A stretch of 64,000 bases of DNA from Aliidiomarina sp047920995 (GTDB lineage: Bacteria; Pseudomonadota; Gammaproteobacteria; Enterobacterales; Alteromonadaceae): contig NZ_JBLRWZ010000010.1 in NCBI RefSeq assembly GCF_047920995.1, positions 1 through 64,000 of the forward strand, given 5' to 3'. Numbering within the stretch: the first letter of the stretch is position 1; each line of letters starts with the position of its first letter. The notes beneath the pieces were generated by a model. It was not told the origin of the DNA, did not search any database, and saw only the letters and a program-made list of their open reading frames with translations. Of this stretch, positions 1 to 7,841 are shown piece by piece. A program made the position numbers and the translations under genes.

Positions 1-45
1 GTTCAGAAGGAAAGTGTTCAGAAGGAAAGTGTTCAGAAGGAAAGT
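1..45. repeat. Three tandem copies of a 15-bp unit
   Basis: The first 45 bases are three perfect head-to-tail copies of GTTCAGAAGGAAAGT, followed by a degenerate fourth unit beginning GTTTAGGTTCAC. The array may extend left of the window edge, so its full copy number is unknown. It lies just beyond the 3' end of the decayed HAAS-type gene. No function can be read from it. Confidence 0.85.
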
Positions 46-75
46 GTTTAGGTTCACACTTACTTATTGAACGAA

Positions 76-538
76 CTAAATACGCATTAATCGGCGTACA
101 TCGCGCACAATTTCATATGCAGCAATAAGTGCAACAAATAACACCGTCACCAGAATACTCAGTTCAATATGCTCAATGCTTATCGTACCTTGCCATGTTT
201 CTGCGTTAATACTTAAAATTGGTGTATTGGCAGCAAGCCACATCGAAACGAGTAAAAATGCTCTGTAAGCTAATATGCTGCCAACTTTTACTTACCGATG
301 GCAGTTTCTCTGGGCTCCATTCGCATTGCTTTTGTGCTTCGTTTTTCTCAGTGCGGCTAATAACCGCGAAACCTATAGTAATCCAAGAGATGGCGAAGTA
401 GGCATTGGCGAGAAAATCACTCGCTATAGCTTCAATTTTGTCGAGAATATTGGCATTTAACTCGCGGCCGATATCTTCACGTTTTTGCTCTGGTAACTCC
501 CGCTGCACTGCAGCTATATAACGTTCTACGATATCCAT
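76..538 (-). pseudogene. Decayed HAAS-domain membrane protein gene, partner of padR
   Basis: The start (ATG at 538) overlaps the padR stop by one base (TAATG). The first ~43 residues, beginning MDIVERYIAAVQREL, look like the HAAS domain of membrane proteins that pair with PadR-type regulators. The reading frame then jumps directly to a membrane-like segment (AYFAISWITIGFAV), suggesting an internal deletion. It next goes out of frame near 250-258, at an A/T homopolymer, and stops at 206. Shifting frame there restores a sensible C-terminus (LVSMWLAANTPI, then a second hydrophobic helix, ILVTVLFVALIAAYEIV) that ends in a stop at 76-78. I infer a gene broken by one small indel and probably one deletion. 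The family assignment is moderately sure; the frame break is visible in the sequence. Confidence 0.7.
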
Positions 539-903
539 TAGTGGTGCTCCTTATCATTATTGCTGAACACGTTATTACCCAAGAGAAGAGGGCCAATCGC
601 GTTATTTAGCGAGAGCCATTCCTGGGTTAATTGCTCTAGTAGCTCAGCACCTAACGTTGACAGTTGATAATAACGCCGTTCACGCCCTTCACCTTGCTTC
701 CATTCACTATCAAGCAGGCCTTGATCTGCTAATCGTCTGATCAGTGGATATAGGGTTCCTTCATCAATATCTACTCCGGCGTCTTGCAGTTGTTGCCGTA
801 ATGAGTAGCCGTAATGAGCCTCTTTAAGTGACGCTAATACCGCAAGTACTAGTACCCCGCGGCGCAGTTCTAACTTAAGTTTATGCAATGGTGCAGTGCC
901 CAT
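538..903 (-). CDS. PadR family transcriptional regulator
   Basis: This 121-residue protein is the usual length for a short PadR repressor. A winged-helix N-terminal domain covers about residues 8-85 and includes the signature around GTLYPLIRRLADQGLLDSEW and the wing (GRERRYYQL). A short C-terminal helix for dimerisation follows. PadR proteins bind inverted repeats of the ATACT/AGTAT type near their own promoter, and two such sites lie immediately upstream. The gene is translationally coupled to the decayed membrane-protein gene downstream. It probably represses its own operon and possibly the divergent gene at 1055. The inducer is unknown. Confidence 0.9.
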   Translation of the reverse strand: MGTAPLHKLKLELRRGVLVLAVLASLKEAHYGYSLRQQLQDAGVDIDEGTLYPLIRRLADQGLLDSEWKQGEGRERRYYQLSTLGAELLEQLTQEWLSLNNAIGPLLLGNNVFSNNDKEHH

Positions 904-934
904 AGTGTTTCCTTAGTCTTATACTATGTGATGC

Positions 935-980
935 ATACTGTTTAATGCACAGTATAGGTATACTAGGTGACGCATAGTAA
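935..980. promoter_or_regulatory. Two PadR-type operator candidates
   Basis: Two inverted repeats of the same form lie side by side: ATACT-N11-AGTAT at 935-955 and ATACT-N11-AGTAA at 960-980, with centres 25 bp apart. A further ATACT half-site begins at 921. This matches the known PadR-family operator style. The sites sit in the divergent promoter region between padR and the gene at 1055, which suggests autoregulation. Binding itself is inferred. Confidence 0.6.
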
Positions 981-1054
981 AAATGCAAGAAGTTTCATGC
1001 AATAAAGGCAGTAGCAAAAATTTGTAGGTGGGGAATAATGAATAAGGACATTAC

Positions 1055-1708
1055 ATGAAGAAAATAATAGCAGTGCTGTTGTTGGCTCTTGCGGCTAGTT
1101 ATTGGATGCTGCAACCAAAGGCAGTACCTGAACCTATAGTTGCGGTTGAAGCAATAGAAAATAGTGAGATCACTGCTAAAGAGCATGGCGGCTCGAGTAC
1201 TTCAACTTCGGTTAGTACAGCTGTTGATGAAAAAATGGCAAGCGATGAAATATCCGCTACTGATGAGTTTTCCTCCGCCGATACAGAGGATTACTCACAA
1301 CGTTCATTGAGTTCATTCTTATCAGAGGATGATGAGTATGTTGTTGTACAAACAGCGGAAATATATGGAGTAACACTTGGTGATTTGCGCACTATGACAT
1401 TGAATTTAGGAGCTGATGGCCATCAGAATCAACAAGCATATGTTGCCGTATATGAATTGGAGCAAGAAATAGGCAATAGCTCCGGTGTAATTTTGGATAC
1501 TGTGCAGTGTTCTAATGAGATGTGTGGCGTGATTTTTTCGAGCTATGATGCTGACCAACGTGACAGAATACTTGCAAACACGTTTCGCAATGATTCACTA
1601 AAGGCTTTTTCGCGAGGTGGCGTGCTGCGGCCAATTACGGAAGATGGTATCTTTTACGGTTTCGCTATTGTGGTTCTTGATAATGGTAAGCCGCTCAAAC
1701 TGCAATGA
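1055..1708 (+). CDS. Unrecognised exported or membrane-anchored protein
   Basis: This 217-residue protein has an N-terminal hydrophobic segment (KIIAVLLLALAASYWML) that acts as a signal peptide or membrane anchor. A low-complexity Ser/Thr/Glu/Asp-rich linker follows to about residue 90, then a folded-looking C-terminal domain of about 120 residues. That domain holds two cysteines in VQCSNEMCGVIF that could form a disulfide. The start is supported by AAGGA six bases upstream. It is transcribed divergently from padR across the operator pair, so it may belong to the PadR regulon. I do not recognise the family. Confidence 0.7.
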   Translation: MKKIIAVLLLALAASYWMLQPKAVPEPIVAVEAIENSEITAKEHGGSSTSTSVSTAVDEKMASDEISATDEFSSADTEDYSQRSLSSFLSEDDEYVVVQTAEIYGVTLGDLRTMTLNLGADGHQNQQAYVAVYELEQEIGNSSGVILDTVQCSNEMCGVIFSSYDADQRDRILANTFRNDSLKAFSRGGVLRPITEDGIFYGFAIVVLDNGKPLKLQ

Positions 1709-1762
1709 ACGAAACTTTTAACTGCATGCGGCTTAGTTTTAGATACATGGCAAGGAGCAAAT

Positions 1763-2314
1763 ATGGGTAAGCACATTGATGAACATGCGGTACTGAATTT
1801 TTGGTTTGAAGAACTCTCGCAAGAGCAGTGGTTTAAGAAAGATTCTGCACTTGATACGGAAATTCGTGAGCGGTTTGGCGCTACGTTGCGCGCAGCTGAA
1901 CAATGTGAACTGTATCGCTGGCGCTGCACGCCGGCAGGGCGGTTGGCAGAGATCATCGTATTAGATCAGTTTTCGCGCAATGTATATCGGAATCAGGCTC
2001 AAGCATTTGCCAACGATGCTTTGGCGCTTGCTTTAGCTCAAGAAGCGGTGGCGCATTGCTTAGATAGCCAGTTGCCAGTGCAACAACGGGCTTTTATGTA
2101 TCTGCCTTATATGCATAGTGAATCGTTAGCGATTCACAACGTGGCGCTGCAACTGTTTGATCAACCAGGATTGGAAGGTAATTTAGATTTTGAGATTAAG
2201 CATCGCGATATTATTGAGCGCTTTGGCCGCTATCCGCACCGCAACGAATTACTGGGGCGTGCATCGAGCGCGGAAGAAATTGAGTTCTTAAAGCAGCCTG
2301 GTTCTTCGTTTTAG
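1763..2314 (+). CDS. DUF924 family protein
   Basis: This 183-residue protein has the hallmarks of DUF924, a compact all-helical TPR-like family of unknown biochemical role. The N-terminus has FWFEE followed by WFKKD. The central signature reads RLAEIIVLDQFSRNVYR at about residues 62-80, then YLPYMHSES, and the C-terminus has the HRDIIERFGRYPHRN motif. The length is normal for the family. AAGGAG five bases before the ATG supports the start. It appears cytoplasmic and lies as a single gene between the exported protein at 1055 and the convergent pnuC-like gene. Confidence 0.88.
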   Translation: MGKHIDEHAVLNFWFEELSQEQWFKKDSALDTEIRERFGATLRAAEQCELYRWRCTPAGRLAEIIVLDQFSRNVYRNQAQAFANDALALALAQEAVAHCLDSQLPVQQRAFMYLPYMHSESLAIHNVALQLFDQPGLEGNLDFEIKHRDIIERFGRYPHRNELLGRASSAEEIEFLKQPGSSF

Positions 2315-2331
2315 GCTCATTATTTCTGCTA

Positions 2332-3066
2332 TTAGGTTACTCGGCTTGAGCGCCACCAACCATACCATCCCACTACTGCGTTCACTTGGTACACCATGGT
2401 TTGAATAGCAAAAATATAGTTACTATTCGCCAAATTAACACTCAACCATACAAAGTTTACTAGAACCCATATGCTCCAACTAAAAGAATAGCGCAAAATC
2501 ATGGTGGTTTGCGCGGTTACCCCCAGCACAAAGGCGATCACATTAATGGTGTACCAACTAAGATCAACACCGAGTGCGCTGATAGCGGTATCACTACTTG
2601 ATTCGATAAAACTGTATTGTTGTAGCTGTTCATTAAGCCACGGGAACACCGCAAGGCCAATGGCAATAAACACTGCAGTAATAACCCATACCCCAACGGT
2701 GGCTTGGCGTGGCAGCATATTGCCATCACCATCCTGATTTTTACGCCAATAGAACAGCCCGTATACATGGGTAGCTAGGTAAAATATAGGGGCCAACATA
2801 AGGCCGGTAGCGCCGCTGCGGGCCTGTGCCATTACCTCGCCAATATTGGCGGTAATGCCAAGGCCATTGCCAATAAGATTGCGCCGAAAGGCGAGGGCAA
2901 CCACACATACCAAGCCAATGATTGCCACACACAACATGAAGATATCCAAACCCGCACGATCGGTGGCGAGCCAAAAACCGGTAAATAATGCCACGGCACC
3001 ACAAAGAAACCACAATACGGCCCATTGCCGTTGCCATTCGTTGGTGATTTTATCGAGTATCTTCAT
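2332..3066 (-). CDS. pnuC: PnuC-like nicotinamide riboside transporter
   Basis: This 244-residue inner-membrane protein has about seven hydrophobic segments. The N-terminal half has the RRNLIGNGLGI region and a C-terminal helix ends YQVNAVVGWYGWW, which resembles the conserved tryptophan-rich end of PnuC transporters. PnuC imports nicotinamide riboside by facilitated diffusion to feed NAD synthesis. No NadR or other NAD salvage gene is adjacent, so the substrate rests on family resemblance alone. AAGG seven bases upstream fits the ATG at 3066. It ends 18 bp from the convergent DUF924 gene. Confidence 0.75.
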   Translation of the reverse strand: MKILDKITNEWQRQWAVLWFLCGAVALFTGFWLATDRAGLDIFMLCVAIIGLVCVVALAFRRNLIGNGLGITANIGEVMAQARSGATGLMLAPIFYLATHVYGLFYWRKNQDGDGNMLPRQATVGVWVITAVFIAIGLAVFPWLNEQLQQYSFIESSSDTAISALGVDLSWYTINVIAFVLGVTAQTTMILRYSFSWSIWVLVNFVWLSVNLANSNYIFAIQTMVYQVNAVVGWYGWWRSSRVT

Positions 3067-3170
3067 TAGGGTACCTTGTTATTTTTGACATGGTTGGCGC
3101 ACGCCTTTACCTTAGTTCCTAGTAGTAGGTTTAGTTTTCAATAAAATTAGCGATTAAACAAGGAAAGTGA

Positions 3171-3608
3171 ATGATGAAAAAACTAGGATTGGCAGTTGTA
3201 TTAGCGCTCACATCTTTTGGGGCGCATGCCTCAGGTTATGGTCATGTGCATTTATCGCATTTAGAGCCCACGAAAAGTGAAGCAATTTGGTTGCGTGCTG
3301 TGCAAGCCACGCCAATGTACCCGCGCCAACTTGCGCAGCAAGGCGTTGTTGGTTGTGGCGTGTTCAAGGTTACCGTGGATGAAAATGGTAAAACCGATAG
3401 TGTGGATTTAGTGAGCTCTGTTCCTGCTCGTGGCATTGAACGGCCAGTAGCTAGCGTAATTCGCAGTTGGGAGTGGGAGAATGTATCGGGTGCAGCAAAC
3501 CAAGCAGAAGAAAAACTGATTCGCCTTGATTTTTGCATGGGTGGTGGTTCACAAGCAGAAGTTGAGCAACTTTGTGTAGCGCAATCGCAGTATGCGTGCT
3601 CTTCATAA
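3171..3608 (+). CDS. Periplasmic protein with TonB C-terminal-like domain
   Basis: This 145-residue protein has a cleavable signal peptide (LGLAVVLALTSFGAHA). The mature part carries a TonB-C-type fold: the segment MYPRQLAQQGVVGCGVFKVTVDENGKTDSV matches the 'YP..A...G..G.V...+..+G' pattern of TonB C-terminal domains. It lacks the proline-rich spacer and permanent membrane anchor of a true TonB, and no ExbB/ExbD genes are near. It is therefore better called a stand-alone periplasmic TonB-C-like protein. Four cysteines in the mature part could form disulfides. An alternative ATG lies one codon downstream. Confidence 0.7.
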   Translation: MMKKLGLAVVLALTSFGAHASGYGHVHLSHLEPTKSEAIWLRAVQATPMYPRQLAQQGVVGCGVFKVTVDENGKTDSVDLVSSVPARGIERPVASVIRSWEWENVSGAANQAEEKLIRLDFCMGGGSQAEVEQLCVAQSQYACSS

Positions 3609-3664
3609 AAAATACCTAGATTGAATTCTAGCGCCCGCCAAATCTTCTAATCCCTTGTATTTAT

Positions 3665-3696
3665 AAGCCTAACAAAGTGTTTACTTTGTTGGGCTT
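3665..3696 (+). terminator. Hairpin terminator after the TonB-C-like gene
   Basis: AAGCCTAACAAAGT (3665-3678) pairs with ACTTTGTTGGGCTT (3683-3696) around a GTTT loop, with one mismatch. The following tract is only weakly T-rich, so the terminator is of moderate strength. It overlaps the upstream edge of the ycaO promoter. Confidence 0.6.
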
Positions 3697-3703
3697 GTTC
3701 TAG

Positions 3704-3712
3704 TGGTATAAT
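3704..3712 (+). promoter_or_regulatory. Extended -10 promoter of the OsmC-YcaO gene
   Basis: TATAAT at 3707-3712 is a perfect -10 hexamer preceded by TG one base upstream (TGG-TATAAT), the extended -10 form. The -35 region overlaps the preceding terminator stem and is poor, as extended -10 promoters tolerate. The start codon is about 95 bp downstream, leaving a long leader. Confidence 0.6.
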
Positions 3713-3738
3713 GCTTTTTAATTGCTCAATACAGGCAT

Positions 3739-3771
3739 GATGCTACGTAAGCATAAACGCACTTACGCATC
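3739..3771 (+). other. Leader hairpin upstream of the OsmC-YcaO gene
   Basis: GATGC plus GTAAG (3739-3743 and 3747-3751) pair with CTTAC plus GCATC (3762-3771), leaving a TAC bulge on the 5' arm. The hairpin sits in the transcribed leader between the -10 box and the start codon. It could affect mRNA stability or translation, but no known riboswitch class is recognised. Confidence 0.35.
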
Positions 3772-3806
3772 TGCACTTCTGATATAAAACTCTCGGTACC
3801 CCGCTC

Positions 3807-5990
3807 ATGCAAATTAACGTTAACTTTCTGGAAAATCTTCGTTTAGAAGCTAAATTCGATGATTTTACGGTAATCGCCGATCAGCCTATTCGCTATAAAG
3901 GCGATGGTTCGGCTCCCAGCCCATTTGATTACTTCTTGGCGTCTTCGGCGTTATGTGCGGCGTATTTTGTGCGGGTGTACTGCTTAGCGCGGAACATTTC
4001 TACCGATAATATTCGTATTTCCCAGAACAATATTGTGGATCCAGAAAACCGTTATAACCAAATTTTTAAAATTCAAGTTGAACTGCCAGAAGATATATCG
4101 GAAAAGGATCGGCAAGGTATTCTGCGCTCTATTGATCGCTGCACTGTGAAAAAAGTGGTGCAAGAGGGGCCTGATTTCCAGATTGAATCGGTAGAGAACT
4201 TAGCCGACGATGCACAAGCGTTGTTACTGGTGAATCCTGCAGATGATGCGGCTACTTTTATTGCCGGTAAAGATCTGCCGTTAGAGCAAACAATTGCTAA
4301 CATGTCGGCGATATTGGCTGATTTAGGTATGAAGATTGAAGTGGCTTCGTGGCGCAATATTGTACCGCATGTGTGGAGCTTACATATTCGTGATGCAGCG
4401 TCGCCAATGTGTTTTACCAATGGCAAAGGCGCTACCAAAGAGAGTGCGTTATGTTCGGCATTGGGCGAATTTATTGAACGCTTAAGCTGCAACTTCTTTT
4501 ACAACGATCAGTTTTTTGGCGAAGAAATTGCCAACCGTGAGTTTGTGCATTATCCAAATGAAAAATGGTTTCAACCAGGGCCAGATAATGCGCTACCCAA
4601 GGAGATTTTAGATGCGCACTGCCTCGCGATTTATAACCCTGATGGAGAGCTGCAAGGTAGCCATTTAATCGATACTAATTCTGGCCGCACCGATCGGGGT
4701 ATTTGTTCATTGCCATTTGTGCGCCAATCCGATGGTGAAACCATTTATTTCCCCTCAAATTTGATTGAAAACTTATTCCTAAGTAACGGCATGAGTGCGG
4801 GGAACACCCTTGTTGAAGCGCAAGTGCAGTGTTTATCTGAGATTTTCGAGCGGGCGGTGAAAAAACAAATTATTGAAGAAGAGATTGCCTTGCCGGATGT
4901 GCCTGCGGATGTGCTGACACATTATCCGAATGTACTTGAAGGGATTAAAGCATTAGAAGCGCAAGGCTTTCCCGTTTTAGTGAAAGATGCCTCTTTGGGT
5001 GGGCAGTTCCCTGTAGCCTGTGTAACGCTTATGAATCCGCGTACGGGTGGCGTGTTCGCCTCTTTTGGTGCGCATCCCAGCTTTGAAATCGCTTTAGAAC
5101 GCAGCCTTACCGAATTGCTGCAAGGGCGCAGCTTTGAAGGTTTAAATGATTTACCGTTGCCAACCTTTAATTCAATGGCGGTTTCTGAACCGAATAATTT
5201 TGTTGAGCACTTTATTGATTCGAGCGGTGTGGTGTCTTGGCGGTTCTTTAGTGCCAGTGCCGATTATGATTTTGTACCGTGGGATTTTTCCGGTACGAAT
5301 GCGGAAGAAGCAGAAACACTGTTTGCGATTTTGCATGAAATGGGCTTAGAAGCCTATATGGCGGTGCATGAAGATCTGGGTGCACCGGTGTGCCGAATTT
5401 TGGTGCCAGGTTACTCGGAAGTGTATCCAGTAGAAGATTTAATTTGGGATAACACCAATGTAGCTCTGGAATACCGCGAGGATATTCTTAATTTACATCG
5501 TTTAACTGATGCCCAGTTAGCCGATTTAGTGGCCCGTTTAGAAGAGAGCCAAATTGATAACTACACCGATATTATTACCTTTATTGGTGTGGAATTTGAT
5601 GAAAACACAGTGTGGGGCCAACTTACCGTGCTGGAATTGAAACTATTGGTGTATTTGGCGCTGCAAGAACATGAAGCGGCCCTCGATTTGGTGGAGCAAT
5701 TCTTACAGTACAACGATAACACGGTAGCGCGAGTGCTGTTTTATCGCGCTATGCAGGCGGTATTGGAGATTACTTTAACCGAGGATTTGGAACTTAGTGA
5801 TTATGTGCACAATCTGAGCCGTATGTATGGTGATGAAACTATGCAGGCAGTGATAGGTTCCGTAGATGGCAACGTGCGTTTCCATGGTTTAACACCAACC
5901 AACATGCAGCTGGAAGGATTAGAGAAACATCAGCGCCTGCTGGAAAGTTATAAAAAATTGCATGCTGCCCGCGCTGGTTTTGCTAAGTAA
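3807..5990 (+). CDS. ycaO: OsmC-YcaO fusion protein
   Basis: This 727-residue two-domain protein has an OsmC/Ohr-like domain at residues 1 to about 140 (APSPFDYFLASSALCAAYFV with the redox-type cysteine region). A YcaO ATP-binding domain covers about 160-560 and a helical C-terminal extension completes the protein. YcaO signatures are visible: GKGATKESALCSALGEFIER and the second nucleotide-binding helix NTLVEAQVQCLSEIFERA. YcaO proteins use ATP to activate amide backbones. E. coli YcaO is linked to RimO-dependent methylthiolation of ribosomal protein S12. The C-terminus lacks the PxPxP end of azoline-forming YcaOs, and there is no precursor peptide or dehydrogenase nearby. A housekeeping role is therefore likelier than peptide biosynthesis. 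Confidence 0.9.
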   Translation: MQINVNFLENLRLEAKFDDFTVIADQPIRYKGDGSAPSPFDYFLASSALCAAYFVRVYCLARNISTDNIRISQNNIVDPENRYNQIFKIQVELPEDISEKDRQGILRSIDRCTVKKVVQEGPDFQIESVENLADDAQALLLVNPADDAATFIAGKDLPLEQTIANMSAILADLGMKIEVASWRNIVPHVWSLHIRDAASPMCFTNGKGATKESALCSALGEFIERLSCNFFYNDQFFGEEIANREFVHYPNEKWFQPGPDNALPKEILDAHCLAIYNPDGELQGSHLIDTNSGRTDRGICSLPFVRQSDGETIYFPSNLIENLFLSNGMSAGNTLVEAQVQCLSEIFERAVKKQIIEEEIALPDVPADVLTHYPNVLEGIKALEAQGFPVLVKDASLGGQFPVACVTLMNPRTGGVFASFGAHPSFEIALERSLTELLQGRSFEGLNDLPLPTFNSMAVSEPNNFVEHFIDSSGVVSWRFFSASADYDFVPWDFSGTNAEEAETLFAILHEMGLEAYMAVHEDLGAPVCRILVPGYSEVYPVEDLIWDNTNVALEYREDILNLHRLTDAQLADLVARLEESQIDNYTDIITFIGVEFDENTVWGQLTVLELKLLVYLALQEHEAALDLVEQFLQYNDNTVARVLFYRAMQAVLEITLTEDLELSDYVHNLSRMYGDETMQAVIGSVDGNVRFHGLTPTNMQLEGLEKHQRLLESYKKLHAARAGFAK

Positions 5991-6032
5991 GACCGCCTTA
6001 GTTAGCGATAACAACAGGAGTATTGGCAAACG

Positions 6033-7841
6033 TTGATCACTAACTTGCTAGCGAACATGCATGAACCGTTGTTGATCGGCTTAGTACTGCTGCTAAGTAC
6101 CTTAGCGTATCAATATCTGGATGCGTTACGGATGCTACGTAGGCAAGCATTTTTAAGCCACGTATACCGGCCGGAAGGCAGTATTCGTCGGTGGTTTTGG
6201 GATAGTTTGCTGTTGCGCATTGTATATAGCGTATTCGCAGTGGTGGCAGCGCTATTGGCCCTGCTATTCACTACGCACATGCAAATGCTGGATTGGTGGG
6301 TGTTAGCCGCTGGCATCCTCAGTTTCGTGGCAATTTCCCGCATTATTCATCACCTTTTAGTGCAAGAAACCCAACCACAATTTCATGCCATTATCGTACT
6401 TCGCATGAGTGCATGGATGAATGTATTGGTAATGGCGCTGGTGCTGGCAGTGCTGCAAATCATTTGGTTAGAAGTGCCGGATACGCGGCACTTAGGTTTC
6501 ACCGAAATGCTGGCCAATTCATGGCAAGAAAGCTCGTCGATTAGCGCAAAAGTACCCTTGTTTGGCTGGTTGTTGAGTGTTTCAGCATTGTTGCATGATG
6601 CTACTTGGCACGTATTACAGCAAGCCAGCCGCGTGGAGGCTGGTGCTGGTGTGAAGCTCTCTGCATGGTTACTTGTGTTGTTTATTAATGCCCTGAAACT
6701 TGGCAGTGTGCAGCTTATTGTGCTCGGTATTGCCAGTATTGTGCTGCAAGCGCGGCAAAACGGCTGGCCGCATACGCGCAAACGGATATTTCGCCGTAGT
6801 TATTTGCTTACCTTATTGGTGCTCTTTGTTGTTTATATTGTTATTAGCCGTGTGCAATGGAACCAAATTGCTGCGCAACTGCAGCCTAAGAGTGATAATG
6901 AAAGCAGCCAGCAGGTAGTACAGGATCCCTGTGCAGGGCCTACGGGAGAATTGCAGCGGCGGCGCGAGCAGGAAGCATTACAAGGTGAGTTACAAGCGCG
7001 TTTAGCGGTGCAACAAACAGCAGCGAACCGCCGTATGGAGCAATACATTGCCGAAACTGTAGCCCATGCGTATCGGCATGCAGAAAGTGGCGTAGACGCA
7101 TTTTTGGATTGGAATTTTAGTATTCGAGGGCAGTATCAGCAGCTCGGTTATTTAGCTGCCTCAACCGCTGGCAGTGGTATGAGTGAGGGCTCTGTGCGCT
7201 TTTCGGAGTACCTTGGCGCACAAATGAATAGTTATATTAGTGAGCCGTTAGCTCCCGCATTAACTGCCGCGCATGCAGATATTCAGCAAGTGTTTATGGC
7301 AGAAATTCAATCCTCTGGATTAGCCTATAATCGCTTACTTAATCAGCTGGTAGCGCAAAGTAACTGTATCAGCGCGCCGGAATTTAGTTTTCGCCCCAGC
7401 AACTATATTGATAAATCCTTGGTTGGCCTTGGAGTGGCAGGGGGCGCTATTGCACTGCGCTTTGCTACTGCTGCGGGTACTCGAGCAGCTACCCGAGCCG
7501 GTGTGCGCCGAGCGATAGCCGCTTTGTTCACCCGCGGTGCGGCAAGGGCAGGGGCTGTGGGTTCTGGCAGTGCTGGAGCGTTTTGTGGACCGGCGTTTTG
7601 GCTGTGTACCCCGGCGATCATCGCTGGTACTTGGTTCAGTATTGATTATGGATTGAATAAAACCGATGAGCTGCTGAATCGCGAGCAAATGCGCGCCGAA
7701 ATGCTGGCCTCGTTAGCTGAGGATCAGCAACAGGCCGCAGCTGAATTAGCAGAATTCTACCTGTTCGCCTTAAATGATTTTTATCGTGAGCTTGAAGAAA
7801 CCCAACAACGGCAGTTCAATATACGCCGCGATGGTCTTTAA
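6033..7841 (+). CDS. Unrecognised 602-residue polytopic membrane protein
   Basis: I do not recognise this family. The N-terminal ~275 residues hold roughly six or seven hydrophobic helices (for example about 10-28, 58-80, 85-105, 125-145, 208-240 and 256-273). A soluble, partly coiled-coil Gln/Glu/Arg-rich region runs to about 440. A Gly/Ala-rich hydrophobic stretch at about 445-530 follows, with repeated small-residue motifs and basic residues, and then a helical tail. The start chosen is TTG at 6033, with AGGAG 12 bases upstream; an ATG at 6057 is the alternative. It lies 42 bp after the OsmC-YcaO gene on the same strand and may share its transcript. Its end overlaps the convergent phosphoesterase gene by four bases. 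Confidence 0.75.
   Translation: MITNLLANMHEPLLIGLVLLLSTLAYQYLDALRMLRRQAFLSHVYRPEGSIRRWFWDSLLLRIVYSVFAVVAALLALLFTTHMQMLDWWVLAAGILSFVAISRIIHHLLVQETQPQFHAIIVLRMSAWMNVLVMALVLAVLQIIWLEVPDTRHLGFTEMLANSWQESSSISAKVPLFGWLLSVSALLHDATWHVLQQASRVEAGAGVKLSAWLLVLFINALKLGSVQLIVLGIASIVLQARQNGWPHTRKRIFRRSYLLTLLVLFVVYIVISRVQWNQIAAQLQPKSDNESSQQVVQDPCAGPTGELQRRREQEALQGELQARLAVQQTAANRRMEQYIAETVAHAYRHAESGVDAFLDWNFSIRGQYQQLGYLAASTAGSGMSEGSVRFSEYLGAQMNSYISEPLAPALTAAHADIQQVFMAEIQSSGLAYNRLLNQLVAQSNCISAPEFSFRPSNYIDKSLVGLGVAGGAIALRFATAAGTRAATRAGVRRAIAALFTRGAARAGAVGSGSAGAFCGPAFWLCTPAIIAGTWFSIDYGLNKTDELLNREQMRAEMLASLAEDQQQAAAELAEFYLFALNDFYRELEETQQRQFNIRRDGL

Noticed and set aside
3807..7841. RiPP biosynthetic cluster around the YcaO gene
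   Set aside because: There is no short precursor gene, dehydrogenase, protease or exporter of RiPP type beside it, and the C-terminus lacks the PxPxP end.
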